DNA from: Burkholderiales bacterium
Lineage (GTDB): Bacteria > Pseudomonadota > Gammaproteobacteria > Burkholderiales > CAIKXV01
NCBI GenBank assembly: GCA_019751575.1
Contig: JAIENF010000096.1
Coordinates: 1-6,199, forward strand
Direction of reading: 5' to 3'
DNA: 6,199 bases
In this document: piece by piece, positions 1-5,826 of the stretch
How the letters are laid out: every line of letters begins with the position of its first letter
How positions within the stretch are numbered: the stretch's first letter is position 1
Position numbers and translations under genes: made by a program
The notes under the pieces: generated by a model
Database searches by the model: none
Seen by the model: the letters and a program-made list of their open reading frames with translations, nothing else
Told to the model about the DNA's origin: nothing

Positions 1-325
1 GGGCGCCGGACGTGAGCCAGCGGCCGCGGCGCGGCGCGGCCGGTGCGGCGGTGCCGTCCGCCCCGGCGGAAGCTTCGAGCACGGCCGACTCGGCCAGCGC
101 ACGGCGGTCGAGTTCTGCACGCGCGATCGCGTGCTGCTCGGCGGACAGCACGCCATCGGCCAGCTCGCGCTCGAGTTCCTGCAGGTGGTCGCGGTAGACC
201 TCGGCGTTCAGCTCGGCACGTGCCGGTCCGGAATCCTCGCGCCGCGTCGCACGAAACAGCGGTACCGCCACGAATGCCACCGCCAACAGCGCCAGCCCTG
301 CACAGAGGATCCAGAACAGCGTCAT
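1..325 (-). CDS. ccmI: CcmI (CycH), apocytochrome c chaperone (N-terminal part, cut by window edge)
   Basis: CcmI binds the C-terminal helix of apocytochromes c and brings them to the CcmF/CcmH ligation complex. The frame opens at an ATG that overlaps the ccmH stop as ATGA and stays open to the left edge (108 full codons). The start MTLFWILCAGLALLAVAFVAVPLF is a membrane span with the family's position. Next comes the CcmI N-terminal block NAEVYRDHLQELERELADGVLSAEQHAIARAELDRRAL, then an Ala/Gly/Pro-rich stretch and APRRGRWL, which probably leads into the second membrane span beyond the edge. The TPR region expected in the C-terminal half is not in the window. No strong Shine-Dalgarno is seen, so translation probably depends on coupling to ccmH. 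Confidence 0.9.
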   Translation of the reverse strand, partial: MTLFWILCAGLALLAVAFVAVPLFRATRREDSGPARAELNAEVYRDHLQELERELADGVLSAEQHAIARAELDRRALAESAVLEASAGADGTAAPAAPRRGRWLTSGA

Positions 326-906
326 CGATTGCCTGTCTTGTCGTTTTGCGTGCGGTCGCTGCGCGGGCCGTCGCCGTCTGCGAGCGAAGCCAGCGCGGCG
401 CGTTCGGCCGCGGAGAGCTCAGGCACCGCACGCATCGTGGAGAGGTTGCGACGCTGCCGCATCTGCGACAGCAGCGCACCGAAGCCGAGGATCATCAGCA
501 GCGCCGGGCCGAACCAGAGCCCTATCGTGGTCCAGTCGAGCGGCGGCCGGAAGCGGACGAAGTTGCCGTAGCGCTCGACCATGAACGCGATCACCTGCTG
601 CTCGCTCATGCCGCTCTTCAGCTGGTCGCGGATCTCGTTTCGCATGTCGACCGCCAGCGGCGCATGCGAATCGGCGATCGATTCGTTCTGGCACACCATG
701 CAGCGCAGTTCCTTGGTCACCGCCTGCAGGCGCTTCTCGAGCACCGGGTCGGCTGCGTTCGGGCGTGCGACGCCGGTGCTCGCAGGGGGGGCGGTCCCGG
801 CCGGCGCGGCCGCGGCTGGCGCGTCCGTCGCCTGCGCCCGCGCGTCCCCTTCGATCGTGCCCAGCGTCGCCGCCAGCGCCGCCGCCAGCACGAGCGCGCG
901 CAGCAT
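322..906 (-). CDS. ccmH: CcmH, cytochrome c maturation thiol protein
   Basis: Periplasm-facing redox protein of the heme-ligation complex that reduces apocytochrome c. The 194-residue product has a signal peptide (about residues 1-25, ending DARAQA), an Ala/Pro-rich linker (about 27-50) and the three-helix CcmH domain. The motif LRCMVCQNESIADSHAPLA has redox cysteines C69 and C72. The block MSEQQVIAFMVERYGNFVRFRPPL follows, then one membrane helix (about 126-146) and a cytoplasmic tail rich in Arg, Ala and Asp. The linker and tail make it longer than the usual 150 or so residues. I chose the ATG at 906 because GGGGAGG (917-911) precedes it and the signal peptide starts there. A GTG overlapping the ccmG stop would add 11 residues and looks less likely. 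CcmI is a separate gene, unlike the fused CcmH of E. coli. Confidence 0.95.
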   Translation of the reverse strand: MLRALVLAAALAATLGTIEGDARAQATDAPAAAAPAGTAPPASTGVARPNAADPVLEKRLQAVTKELRCMVCQNESIADSHAPLAVDMRNEIRDQLKSGMSEQQVIAFMVERYGNFVRFRPPLDWTTIGLWFGPALLMILGFGALLSQMRQRRNLSTMRAVPELSAAERAALASLADGDGPRSDRTQNDKTGNR

Positions 907-910
907 CGGA

Positions 911-917
911 CCTCCCC
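911..917 (-). promoter_or_regulatory. Ribosome binding site of ccmH
   Basis: GGGGAGG on the minus strand, 4 nt before the ATG at 906, in the 29-nt gap after ccmG. It decides for this ATG over the upstream GTG that overlaps the ccmG stop. Confidence 0.7.
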
Positions 918-935
918 GGATCGGACTGCGCGCGC

Positions 936-1460
936 TCACGATGCGCGCAGCTTCGCGATCAGCGGCAGCAGCGTGCGTTCGACCACCTGCGGGTTGAGCG
1001 GCCCGACATGCTTGAAGCGGATCACGCCCTGCTTGTCGATCACGTAGGTCTCGGGCGTGCCGTAGACGCCGTAGTCGATGCCGATGCGCCCGGTCGGGTC
1101 GACCACCGACAGCCGGTACGGATCGCCGTGGCGCTTGAGCCAGGCGGTGGCCGCGGCTTCCTTGTCCTTGTAGTTCAACCCGTAGATCGGGATGCCCTTC
1201 TTCGACAGCGCCTCGATCAGCGGATGCTCTTCCAGGCAGGGCGTGCACCACGACGCCCAGACGTTGAGCAGCCAGACCTTGCCCTTCGCATCTTCGACCG
1301 AGAACTGCTTCTGCGGCTCGGCCAGCGTCGGCAGCGTGAACGCCGGCGCCGGCTTGCCGATCAGCGGCGAGGGCACTTCACGCGGGTTCAGCGTGAGGCC
1401 GATGCCCAGGAAGGTGGCCAGCACCAGGAAGATGGCCAGCGGCAGCCACGCACGGCTCAT
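936..1460 (-). CDS. ccmG: CcmG (DsbE), periplasmic thiol:disulfide oxidoreductase
   Basis: Membrane-anchored thioredoxin-like protein that passes electrons from DsbD/CcdA to keep the CXXCH cysteines of apocytochrome c, or CcmH, reduced. The 174-residue product has one N-terminal membrane anchor (about residues 5-23) followed by the thioredoxin fold: IGKPAPAFTLPTL, the active site WASWCTPC (C72 and C75), the acidic DsbE-type stretch after it, and the cis-proline loop GVYGTPETYVID (P136). Its length matches E. coli CcmG (185). Translation starts at the ATG overlapping the ccmF stop, with GGAGGG 5 nt upstream. A palindrome lies about 15 nt further upstream inside the end of ccmF. ccmH begins 29 nt after the stop. 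Confidence 0.97.
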   Translation of the reverse strand: MSRAWLPLAIFLVLATFLGIGLTLNPREVPSPLIGKPAPAFTLPTLAEPQKQFSVEDAKGKVWLLNVWASWCTPCLEEHPLIEALSKKGIPIYGLNYKDKEAAATAWLKRHGDPYRLSVVDPTGRIGIDYGVYGTPETYVIDKQGVIRFKHVGPLNPQVVERTLLPLIAKLRAS

Positions 1461-3562
1461 CGCAGCCCTCCGTCCATCGGCCGATAATTGGGGTCAGACC
1501 CCAATTTCGCCGTCAGGGGCGACGTGCCGACCGGCGATGGCCTGCCGCCTGACCCGGGGCTCGACCCGGGGCCGTAATTCGTCTCTGACCCGGATTTCGG
1601 GGTGCGCTCGCGGACCTTGACGCGGTAGCGGCGGTCGCAGACGGCGAGCAGGCCGCCGAGGGCCATCAGGAAGCAGCCGGCCCAGATCCAGTCGATGTAG
1701 GGCTTGTGGTACACGCGCACGATCCACGACTCGCCGTTGTCGACCGGTTCGCCCAGGGACACGTACAGGTCGCGGGTGAAGCCGGAGTCGATCGCGGCTT
1801 CGGTCATCACCATGCCGGAGGCGTTGTAGACGCGCTTCTGCGGTGCGAGGACCTCGACGAACGCGCCGTCCTTCAGCACGGTGATCTTGCCTTCCATCGC
1901 GCGGAAGTTCGGGCCGGGCACTTCGCGCACGCCGTCGAAGCGGAAGGTGTAGCCGCCCGACTGCACGGTCTCGCCGATGCGCATGCGCACGTCCTGCTCG
2001 CTCTCGTAGCCGCGCACCATGGTCACGCCGACCACGAACACCGCGACGCCGAAGTGGGCGAGCAGCATGCCGTAGAAGCTGGCGGTCGGCCGTGCGAAGC
2101 GCGACAGCAGCGGGCCGTCGGCCTGGCGAAGGCGCTGCACCAGCGAGGTGATCGCGGTGGAGGCGATCCACATCGCGCACAGGATGCCGAACGAAGCGAG
2201 CGGGCTGAAGGTGCCGATGCCGGTCTGCGCCGACATCGCCAGCGGCACCACGATGGCGGTGACCACGCTGATGCCGAACGCCCAGCGCAGGCGTATCGCC
2301 ATCTCGGGCAGGGTCGCCTTCTTCCATTTCGCGACCGGGCCGATGCCCATCAGGAACATCAGCGGCGACATCAGCGGCAGGTAGACCGCGTCGAAGTAGG
2401 GCGGGCCGACCGACAGCTTGCCCAGGCCGAGCGCATCGATGATCAGCGGGTACAGCGTGCCGAGCAGGATCGAGCCGGCAGCCACCACCAGCAGCACGTT
2501 GTTGCCGAGCAGGGCCGTCTCGCGCGACATCAGGTCGAACGAGCCGCCCAGGCCGATCTTCGGCGCGCGCCAGGCATAGAGCGCGAGCGAGGCGCCGATC
2601 GACACCACCAGGAAGGCGAGGATGTACAGGCCGCGTTCCGGGTCGGTGGCGAACGAATGCACCGAGGTCAGCACGCCGGAGCGCACGAGGAAGGTGCCGA
2701 GCAGCGACAGCGAGAAGGCGCTGATCGCGAGCAGCACCGTCCAGCTCTTGAACGCGCCGCGCTTCTCGGTGACCGCCAGCGAGTGGATCAGCGCGGTGCC
2801 GACCAGCCAGGGCACGAAGGACGCGTTCTCGACCGGATCCCAGAACCACCAGCCGCCCCAGCCCAGCTCGTAGTAGGCCCAGGCCGAGCCGAGCGCGATG
2901 CCCAGCGTGAGGAACAGCCAGGCCACCGTCGTCCACGGACGCGACCAGCGCGCCCAGGTGGAGTCGAGCTCGCCGGAGATCAGCGCGGCGATGGCGAACG
3001 CGAAGGCGACCGCGAAGCCGACATAGCCCATGTAGAGCAGCGGCGGGTGCATCACCATGCCGATGTCCTGCAGCAGCGGGTTCAGGTCGCGGCCATCGGC
3101 CGCGGCCGGGATCAGCCGCTCGAACGGGTTGGACGTGAACAGCATGAACGACAGGAAGCCCACGCTGATCATGCCCATCACCGCCAGCACGCGCGCGACC
3201 AGCGGCGCGGGCAGCTGCTTGCTGAACACGGTGACCGCGACCGTCCAGCCCGAGAGCATGAACACCCAGAGCAGCAGCGAACCTTCGTGCGAACCCCAGG
3301 TGGCGGTGAAGCGATAGAGCGGCGGCAGCTGGGAGTGCGAGTTCTGCGCGACGTTCAGGACGGAGAAGTCCTGGTTCATGAAGCTGTAGACCAGCGCGAC
3401 GAAGGCGAGCGTGACGAACACGCCCTGGCCCTGCGCGACCGGGCGCGCCATCGCCATCCAGGATTCGGTGCCGCGCTGCGCGCCGACCAGCGGGAAGATC
3501 GACTGGACGAGTGCGAGCACCAGCGCGAGGATGAGGCAGAAATGGCCGAGTTCTGGAATCAC
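1457..3562 (-). CDS. ccmF: CcmF, cytochrome c heme lyase subunit, with repeat-derived C-terminal extension
   Basis: Large polytopic membrane protein that attaches heme from CcmE to the CXXCH motif of apocytochrome c, together with CcmH/CcmI. It has the WWD domain [15 protein letters not shown] (residues 234-248). Conserved histidines are H172 ([12 protein letters not shown]), H260 ([14 protein letters not shown]), H302 ([13 protein letters not shown]) and H503 (LLAHFGVAV), matching the heme-ligand set known for CcmF. The start is a GTG with AGGAGGT 8 nt upstream, giving MIPELGHF as in the family. The product has 701 residues against 647 in E. coli. The family-like core ends near residue 653 ([20 protein letters not shown]). 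The last 47 or so residues are a Gly/Ser/Pro-rich tail whose ends (SGSETNY and LGSDPNY) are encoded by two GGGTCAGA palindromes. The TGA overlaps the ccmG start as ATGA, so the extension has kept the coupling intact. Confidence 0.97.
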   Translation of the reverse strand: MIPELGHFCLILALVLALVQSIFPLVGAQRGTESWMAMARPVAQGQGVFVTLAFVALVYSFMNQDFSVLNVAQNSHSQLPPLYRFTATWGSHEGSLLLWVFMLSGWTVAVTVFSKQLPAPLVARVLAVMGMISVGFLSFMLFTSNPFERLIPAAADGRDLNPLLQDIGMVMHPPLLYMGYVGFAVAFAFAIAALISGELDSTWARWSRPWTTVAWLFLTLGIALGSAWAYYELGWGGWWFWDPVENASFVPWLVGTALIHSLAVTEKRGAFKSWTVLLAISAFSLSLLGTFLVRSGVLTSVHSFATDPERGLYILAFLVVSIGASLALYAWRAPKIGLGGSFDLMSRETALLGNNVLLVVAAGSILLGTLYPLIIDALGLGKLSVGPPYFDAVYLPLMSPLMFLMGIGPVAKWKKATLPEMAIRLRWAFGISVVTAIVVPLAMSAQTGIGTFSPLASFGILCAMWIASTAITSLVQRLRQADGPLLSRFARPTASFYGMLLAHFGVAVFVVGVTMVRGYESEQDVRMRIGETVQSGGYTFRFDGVREVPGPNFRAMEGKITVLKDGAFVEVLAPQKRVYNASGMVMTEAAIDSGFTRDLYVSLGEPVDNGESWIVRVYHKPYIDWIWAGCFLMALGGLLAVCDRRYRVKVRERTPKSGSETNYGPGSSPGSGGRPSPVGTSPLTAKLGSDPNYRPMDGGLR
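1466..1471 (-). promoter_or_regulatory. Ribosome binding site of ccmG
   Basis: GGAGGG on the minus strand, 5 nt before the ccmG ATG, inside the last codons of ccmF. Palindrome D begins 14 nt upstream in the transcript, close enough for its stem to affect access to this site. Confidence 0.7.
1486..1506. repeat. GGGTCAGA palindrome, copy D (inside the 3' end of ccmF)
   Basis: Perfect 21-bp palindrome: arms AATTGGGGTC (1486-1495) and GACCCCAATT (1497-1506) around A1496. It lies inside the ccmF frame, where it encodes most of LGSDPNY near the C terminus, and about 15 nt upstream of the ccmG ribosome binding site. Its flank (CCGATAATTGG) resembles that of copy C. Confidence 0.88.
1575..1597. repeat. 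GGGTCAGA-type repeat, copy E (divergent, inside ccmF)
   Basis: On the minus strand this reads AAATCCGGGTCAGAG followed by ACGAATTA, in the opposite orientation to copy D. It keeps the GGGTCAGA core and the AT-rich ends but has weak palindromic pairing. It encodes most of KSGSETNY in the CcmF tail. D and E bracket a GC-rich 68-bp spacer in which GACCCGGGG occurs twice (1551-1559 and 1563-1571), so the whole block 1486-1597 may be one compound element. Confidence 0.65.
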
Positions 3563-4026
3563 TTGCCGTAACCTCCTGCGGGCGCGACCAGCGAGCCCTG
3601 TGACTTCTTCGCCTGCTCGAGCGCGTAGGCCGCCTCGGGCGGCATGTAGTTCTCGTCATGGCGCGCGAGGACCTGGTCGGCGCGGAACACGCCGTCCGGG
3701 CCGAGCCGGCCGCGCGCGACCACGCCCTTGCCTTCCTGGAACAGGTCCGGAAGGATGCCCTTGTAGGTGACCGGCACCACCTGCGCGGTATCGGTCACCT
3801 TGAATGTCACCGTCACGCCGTCCGGGCCGCGCTTCACGCTGCCCGCCTCGACCAGCCCGCCGATGCGGAATGGACGATCGAGCGGCGCTTCCTTTGCATG
3901 GACCTGGGTCGGGCTGAAGAAGAACAGCAGGTTGTCCTCGAATGCGTTGAGCACCAGCGCCGTGACGATCGCGAGCGCAGCCAGGCCCCCGCCGATGATC
4001 GCCATCCGTTTCTGCCGCGGTTTCAT
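3559..4026 (-). CDS. ccmE: CcmE, periplasmic heme chaperone
   Basis: Heme chaperone anchored in the inner membrane with an OB-fold domain in the periplasm. It binds heme covalently through a histidine and passes it to the CcmF/CcmH ligase. The 155-residue product starts with a basic segment (MKPRQKR), has one membrane anchor (about residues 8-28) and contains family blocks such as LFFFSPTQV and [16 protein letters not shown]. The heme site HDENYMPPE has H123 as the covalent ligand and Y127 as the axial ligand, the classic HXXXY form (not the CXXXY variant). It ends in a flexible Gly/Pro-containing tail. The start is the ATG that overlaps the ccmD stop (ATGA), with GGAG 6 nt upstream; the reading frame extends further upstream but that part is out-of-family sequence. 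The stop overlaps the GTG start of ccmF. Confidence 0.96.
   Translation of the reverse strand: MKPRQKRMAIIGGGLAALAIVTALVLNAFEDNLLFFFSPTQVHAKEAPLDRPFRIGGLVEAGSVKRGPDGVTVTFKVTDTAQVVPVTYKGILPDLFQEGKGVVARGRLGPDGVFRADQVLARHDENYMPPEAAYALEQAKKSQGSLVAPAGGYGK
3571..3577 (-). promoter_or_regulatory. Strong ribosome binding site of ccmF
   Basis: AGGAGGT on the minus strand, 8 nt before the GTG start of ccmF. It is embedded in the last codons of ccmE (GGYGK). It supports the non-ATG start and high translation of ccmF. Confidence 0.8.
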
Positions 4027-4205
4027 GTACTGCTCCACTCCCGGATACTGCGCTGGACCTGCGCGCGCGCCAGCGATCGCCGGCGCTGCTTCACCACCCA
4101 GGCCACCTCGGCGACCACCAGCAGGGCGGTCACGCCGTAGGACATCCACACGAAGAACGCATAACCCCCCATCGCGAGGAAGTCGGAAAAGCTCGACCAG
4201 TTCAT
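4023..4205 (-). CDS. ccmD: CcmD, small heme exporter protein
   Basis: Small single-span membrane protein that stabilises the CcmC-heme-CcmE complex and is needed to release holo-CcmE. The 60-residue product has the typical CcmD plan: a short amphipathic start ([23 protein letters not shown]), one membrane helix (about residues 15-37) and a basic cytoplasmic tail ([19 protein letters not shown]). AGGGGG lies 4 nt before the ATG. It overlaps both neighbours by ATGA, with the ccmC stop and with the ccmE start. Genes this short are easily missed, but the position between ccmC and ccmE and the [12 protein letters not shown] block make the call secure. Confidence 0.94.
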   Translation of the reverse strand: MNWSSFSDFLAMGGYAFFVWMSYGVTALLVVAEVAWVVKQRRRSLARAQVQRSIREWSST

Positions 4206-4999
4206 CGTGCCCCCTGTTCGTTGGACCCCGGCAGGGCCTCGGAGGTTCCTGACGGCCTGCCGTGGCCTTCGGCCACCAGCAGTTCGCCCACCCATGCACT
4301 GTGCTGCTCGCGCTCGATGATGATCGAGCGCACCCGCGCGAGCGAGATGGCGATCGTGTACATCCACGCCGCGAACGCCATCACCAGCATGCCGGTGAGC
4401 ATCACGGTCGCCATCGACGAGCTGCCGGGCCTGACCGATGCGCCCTGGTGCAGCGTGTTCCACCACTGCACCGAGAAATAGATGATCGGGATGTTGACCA
4501 CGCCGACCAGCGTGAGCACGGCACCGGCCCGGTCGGCCCGCCGCGGATCGTCGATCGACGCGCGCAGGGCCATGTAACCGATGTAGAGGAAGAACAGGAT
4601 GAGCGTGGAGGTGAGCCGTGCATCCCACACCCAGTAGGTGCCCCAGGTCGGGCGGCCCCAGAACGCGCCGGTCCACAGCGCGACAAAGGTGAACAACGCA
4701 CCGGTCGGAGCCAACGCCTGCACCATCATGCCCGAGAGGCGCGTGTTGAACACGACCCCGGCCGCTGCCCAGCCCGCCATCACCAGGTAGGTGAACATGC
4801 CCATCCAGGCCGCCGGCACGTGGATGTAGATGATGCGGTACGAATCCCCCTGCTGGAAGTCGGTGGGTGCCAGGACCATCCCGATGTACAGGCCGACCAG
4901 CGTGGTCACCACCGCCGCGCCCGTGAACCACGGGATCATCCGGCCGGCGAGGCCATAGAAGCTCGCCGGGGCGGCGTACTTGAACCAGTGGATGGCCAT
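4202..4999 (-). CDS. ccmC: CcmC, heme-handling protein of the WWD family
   Basis: Inner-membrane protein that binds heme and delivers it to CcmE, working with CcmD and CcmAB. The 265-residue product has about six membrane segments and the periplasmic tryptophan-rich motif [13 protein letters not shown] (residues 119-131). Its two likely heme-ligand histidines are H60 (in IYIHVPAAW) and H184 (in WWNTLHQG), the same numbers as the ligands known in E. coli CcmC. The protein is about 20 residues longer than E. coli CcmC, with a hydrophilic tail ([21 protein letters not shown]). The ATG start agrees with the family N terminus ([19 protein letters not shown]). The gap to the ccmB stop is 22 nt and contains no purine-rich Shine-Dalgarno, unlike most other genes here. 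The TGA overlaps the ccmD start as ATGA. Confidence 0.96.
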   Translation of the reverse strand: MAIHWFKYAAPASFYGLAGRMIPWFTGAAVVTTLVGLYIGMVLAPTDFQQGDSYRIIYIHVPAAWMGMFTYLVMAGWAAAGVVFNTRLSGMMVQALAPTGALFTFVALWTGAFWGRPTWGTYWVWDARLTSTLILFFLYIGYMALRASIDDPRRADRAGAVLTLVGVVNIPIIYFSVQWWNTLHQGASVRPGSSSMATVMLTGMLVMAFAAWMYTIAISLARVRSIIIEREQHSAWVGELLVAEGHGRPSGTSEALPGSNEQGAR

Positions 5000-5021
5000 C
5001 GGGTGGAAGGTGTGGGCTCTG

Positions 5022-5702
5022 TCAGTCCAGCGATATCCGCACGGCCGCGGCCGCGGCCCAGGGTGCGAAGGTCAGGGTGAACACCGTCAGCGCGGCGAGC
5101 AGCGAGAGGTGTCCCCCCGCATCCAGCCCGCCCAGTGTCGCCTCTACGGCACCGGCACCGAAGATGAGAGCCGGAATATACAGCGGCAGCACGAGAACCG
5201 CAGTCAATACGCCTCCGCCCCGCAGCCCGAGCGTGAGCGCCGCCCCGACCGCGCCGATCGCGCCGAGGATCGGCGTGCCCAGCGCGAGCGACGCCACCAG
5301 CACCCAGACTGTCGACGACGGCAGGTCGAACTGCAGCGCGATCAGCGGCGCGAGCAGGGTCAGCGGCAGGCCGGTGGTCAGCCAGTGGGCGACCAGCTTG
5401 GCGAACACGATCAGCGACAGCGGCTGCGGCGCGAGCGCCAGCTGCTCCAGCGTGCCGTCCGCATGGTCGGCCGCGAACAGCCTCGGCAGCGCCAGCAGCG
5501 AGGCGAGCAGCGCCGCCACCCACAGCACGCCGGGGGCGATCTCGCGCAGCAGCTCCGGCTGCGGCCCGATGCCCAGCGGGAACAGGCTGACCACGATGAT
5601 GAAGAAGAACAGCGTCGTCATCAGCTCCGCCGGACGGCGCAGCGTCAGCAGCAGGTCACGCCGCAGCACGGTAATTGGGGTCAGACACCAATTAAAGTTC
5701 AC
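5022..5702 (-). CDS. ccmB: CcmB, heme exporter membrane subunit, with repeat-derived N terminus
   Basis: Integral membrane subunit of the CcmABCD complex. The core from VLRRDLLLTLRRPAEL onward matches the CcmB family: FPLGIGPQPELLREIAPGVLWVAALL, then DGTLEQL, AHWLTTGLPL, LGTPILGAIGA and LRGGGVL, ending in AAAVRISLD. About six hydrophobic segments fit the family. I chose the GTG at 5702 because it is preceded by GGGAG (5713-5709) at 6 nt, overlaps the stop of a 43-codon upstream ORF as GTGA, and gives 226 residues, close to the 220 of E. coli CcmB. An in-frame ATG at 5747 would give 241 residues. It lies inside a palindrome, has only a weak Shine-Dalgarno, and would add a fully repeat-derived leader (MVSDPIYP...). 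Even with the GTG start, residues NWCLTPIT come from a palindrome. A later GTG at 5669 is the first start outside the repeats. The product is certain and the start is not. Confidence 0.93.
   Translation of the reverse strand: MNFNWCLTPITVLRRDLLLTLRRPAELMTTLFFFIIVVSLFPLGIGPQPELLREIAPGVLWVAALLASLLALPRLFAADHADGTLEQLALAPQPLSLIVFAKLVAHWLTTGLPLTLLAPLIALQFDLPSSTVWVLVASLALGTPILGAIGAVGAALTLGLRGGGVLTAVLVLPLYIPALIFGAGAVEATLGGLDAGGHLSLLAALTVFTLTFAPWAAAAAVRISLD
5672..5694. repeat. GGGTCAGA palindrome, copy A (inside the 5' end of ccmB)
   Basis: Imperfect 23-bp palindrome: arms TAATTGGGGTC and GACACCAATTA around a single A, with one mismatch. It shares the 15-bp core TGGGGTCAGACACCA with copy B in the same orientation. 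It lies inside ccmB and encodes about eight of the first residues of CcmB (NWCLTPIT). It is AT-rich at its ends, against a very GC-rich background. Confidence 0.85.
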
Positions 5703-5708
5703 CGGCAG

Positions 5709-5713
5709 CTCCC
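5709..5713 (-). promoter_or_regulatory. Ribosome binding site deciding the ccmB start
   Basis: GGGAG on the minus strand, 6 nt before the GTG at 5702. It lies between palindromes A and B. It is the best Shine-Dalgarno in the junction and favours this GTG over the in-frame ATG at 5747. Confidence 0.6.
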
Positions 5714-5725
5714 AGGCCGAGAGCG

Positions 5726-5752
5726 GATAAATGGGGTCAGACACCATTTATC
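5726..5752. repeat. GGGTCAGA palindrome, copy B
   Basis: Imperfect 27-bp palindrome: arms GATAAATGGGGTC and GACACCATTTATC around a single A, with one mismatch at the same place as in copy A. It is the exact reverse complement of copy C over all 27 bp. It lies in the ccmA/ccmB junction and contains the alternative ATG (5747) of ccmB. Confidence 0.88.
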
Positions 5753-5785
5753 GGGCACCTGGGGTGAATCCGGTGCGGCCGCTCC

Positions 5786-5812
5786 GATAAATGGTGTCTG
5801 ACCCCATTTATC
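5786..5812. repeat. GGGTCAGA palindrome, copy C (inverted relative to B)
   Basis: 27-bp imperfect palindrome, GATAAATGGTGTC then T then GACCCCATTTATC. It is the exact reverse complement of copy B and lies 33 bp away, just after the ccmA stop. Like B it is bordered by a CGATAA-type flank (CCGATAAATGG), also seen at the ccmF copy (CCGATAATTGG). Confidence 0.88.
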
Positions 5813-5826
5813 CCCCCGTTCGTCCT

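Larger units (their letters stand above)
5725..5813 (-). repeat. Inverted repeat pair B/C: potential long hairpin between ccmA and ccmB
   Basis: Copies B and C plus their flanks give complementary arms at 5725-5754 and 5784-5813 (30 bp, all paired) with a 29-nt loop. In the transcript this would form one long stem, or else two small hairpins, because each arm is itself a palindrome. No U-run follows, so it does not look like an intrinsic terminator. Possible roles, by analogy with REP-type elements, are protection of upstream mRNA from 3' decay or control of how many ribosomes reach ccmB. Confidence 0.75.

Noticed and set aside
43..1047. A 334-codon open frame on the plus strand opposite ccmG, ccmH and ccmI
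   Set aside because: Arg-rich shadow sequence crossing three well-supported genes on the other strand, without a convincing start or domain.
1706..3571. A 621-codon open frame on the plus strand
   Set aside because: It is rich in His, Arg, Asp and Gln with no known domain and lies exactly opposite ccmF. It is a codon-bias shadow of a GC-rich gene.
1494..3659. A 721-codon open frame on the minus strand overlapping ccmF in another phase
   Set aside because: It is Arg/Ala/Pro/Gly-rich low-complexity protein without family motifs, while the overlapping ccmF frame carries all the conserved CcmF residues.
5672..5812. A small CRISPR-like array: three repeats of 23-27 bp with spacers of 31 and 33 bp
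   Set aside because: The third copy is inverted, the first has different arms, each copy is a full palindrome, and there are no cas genes. The spacing is coincidental; this is a palindromic repeat cluster.
5725..5813. Intrinsic transcription terminator between ccmA and ccmB
   Set aside because: The stem is long but the arms are AT-rich at their base and no U-run follows in the direction of transcription. Termination here would also cut off the rest of the ccm operon.
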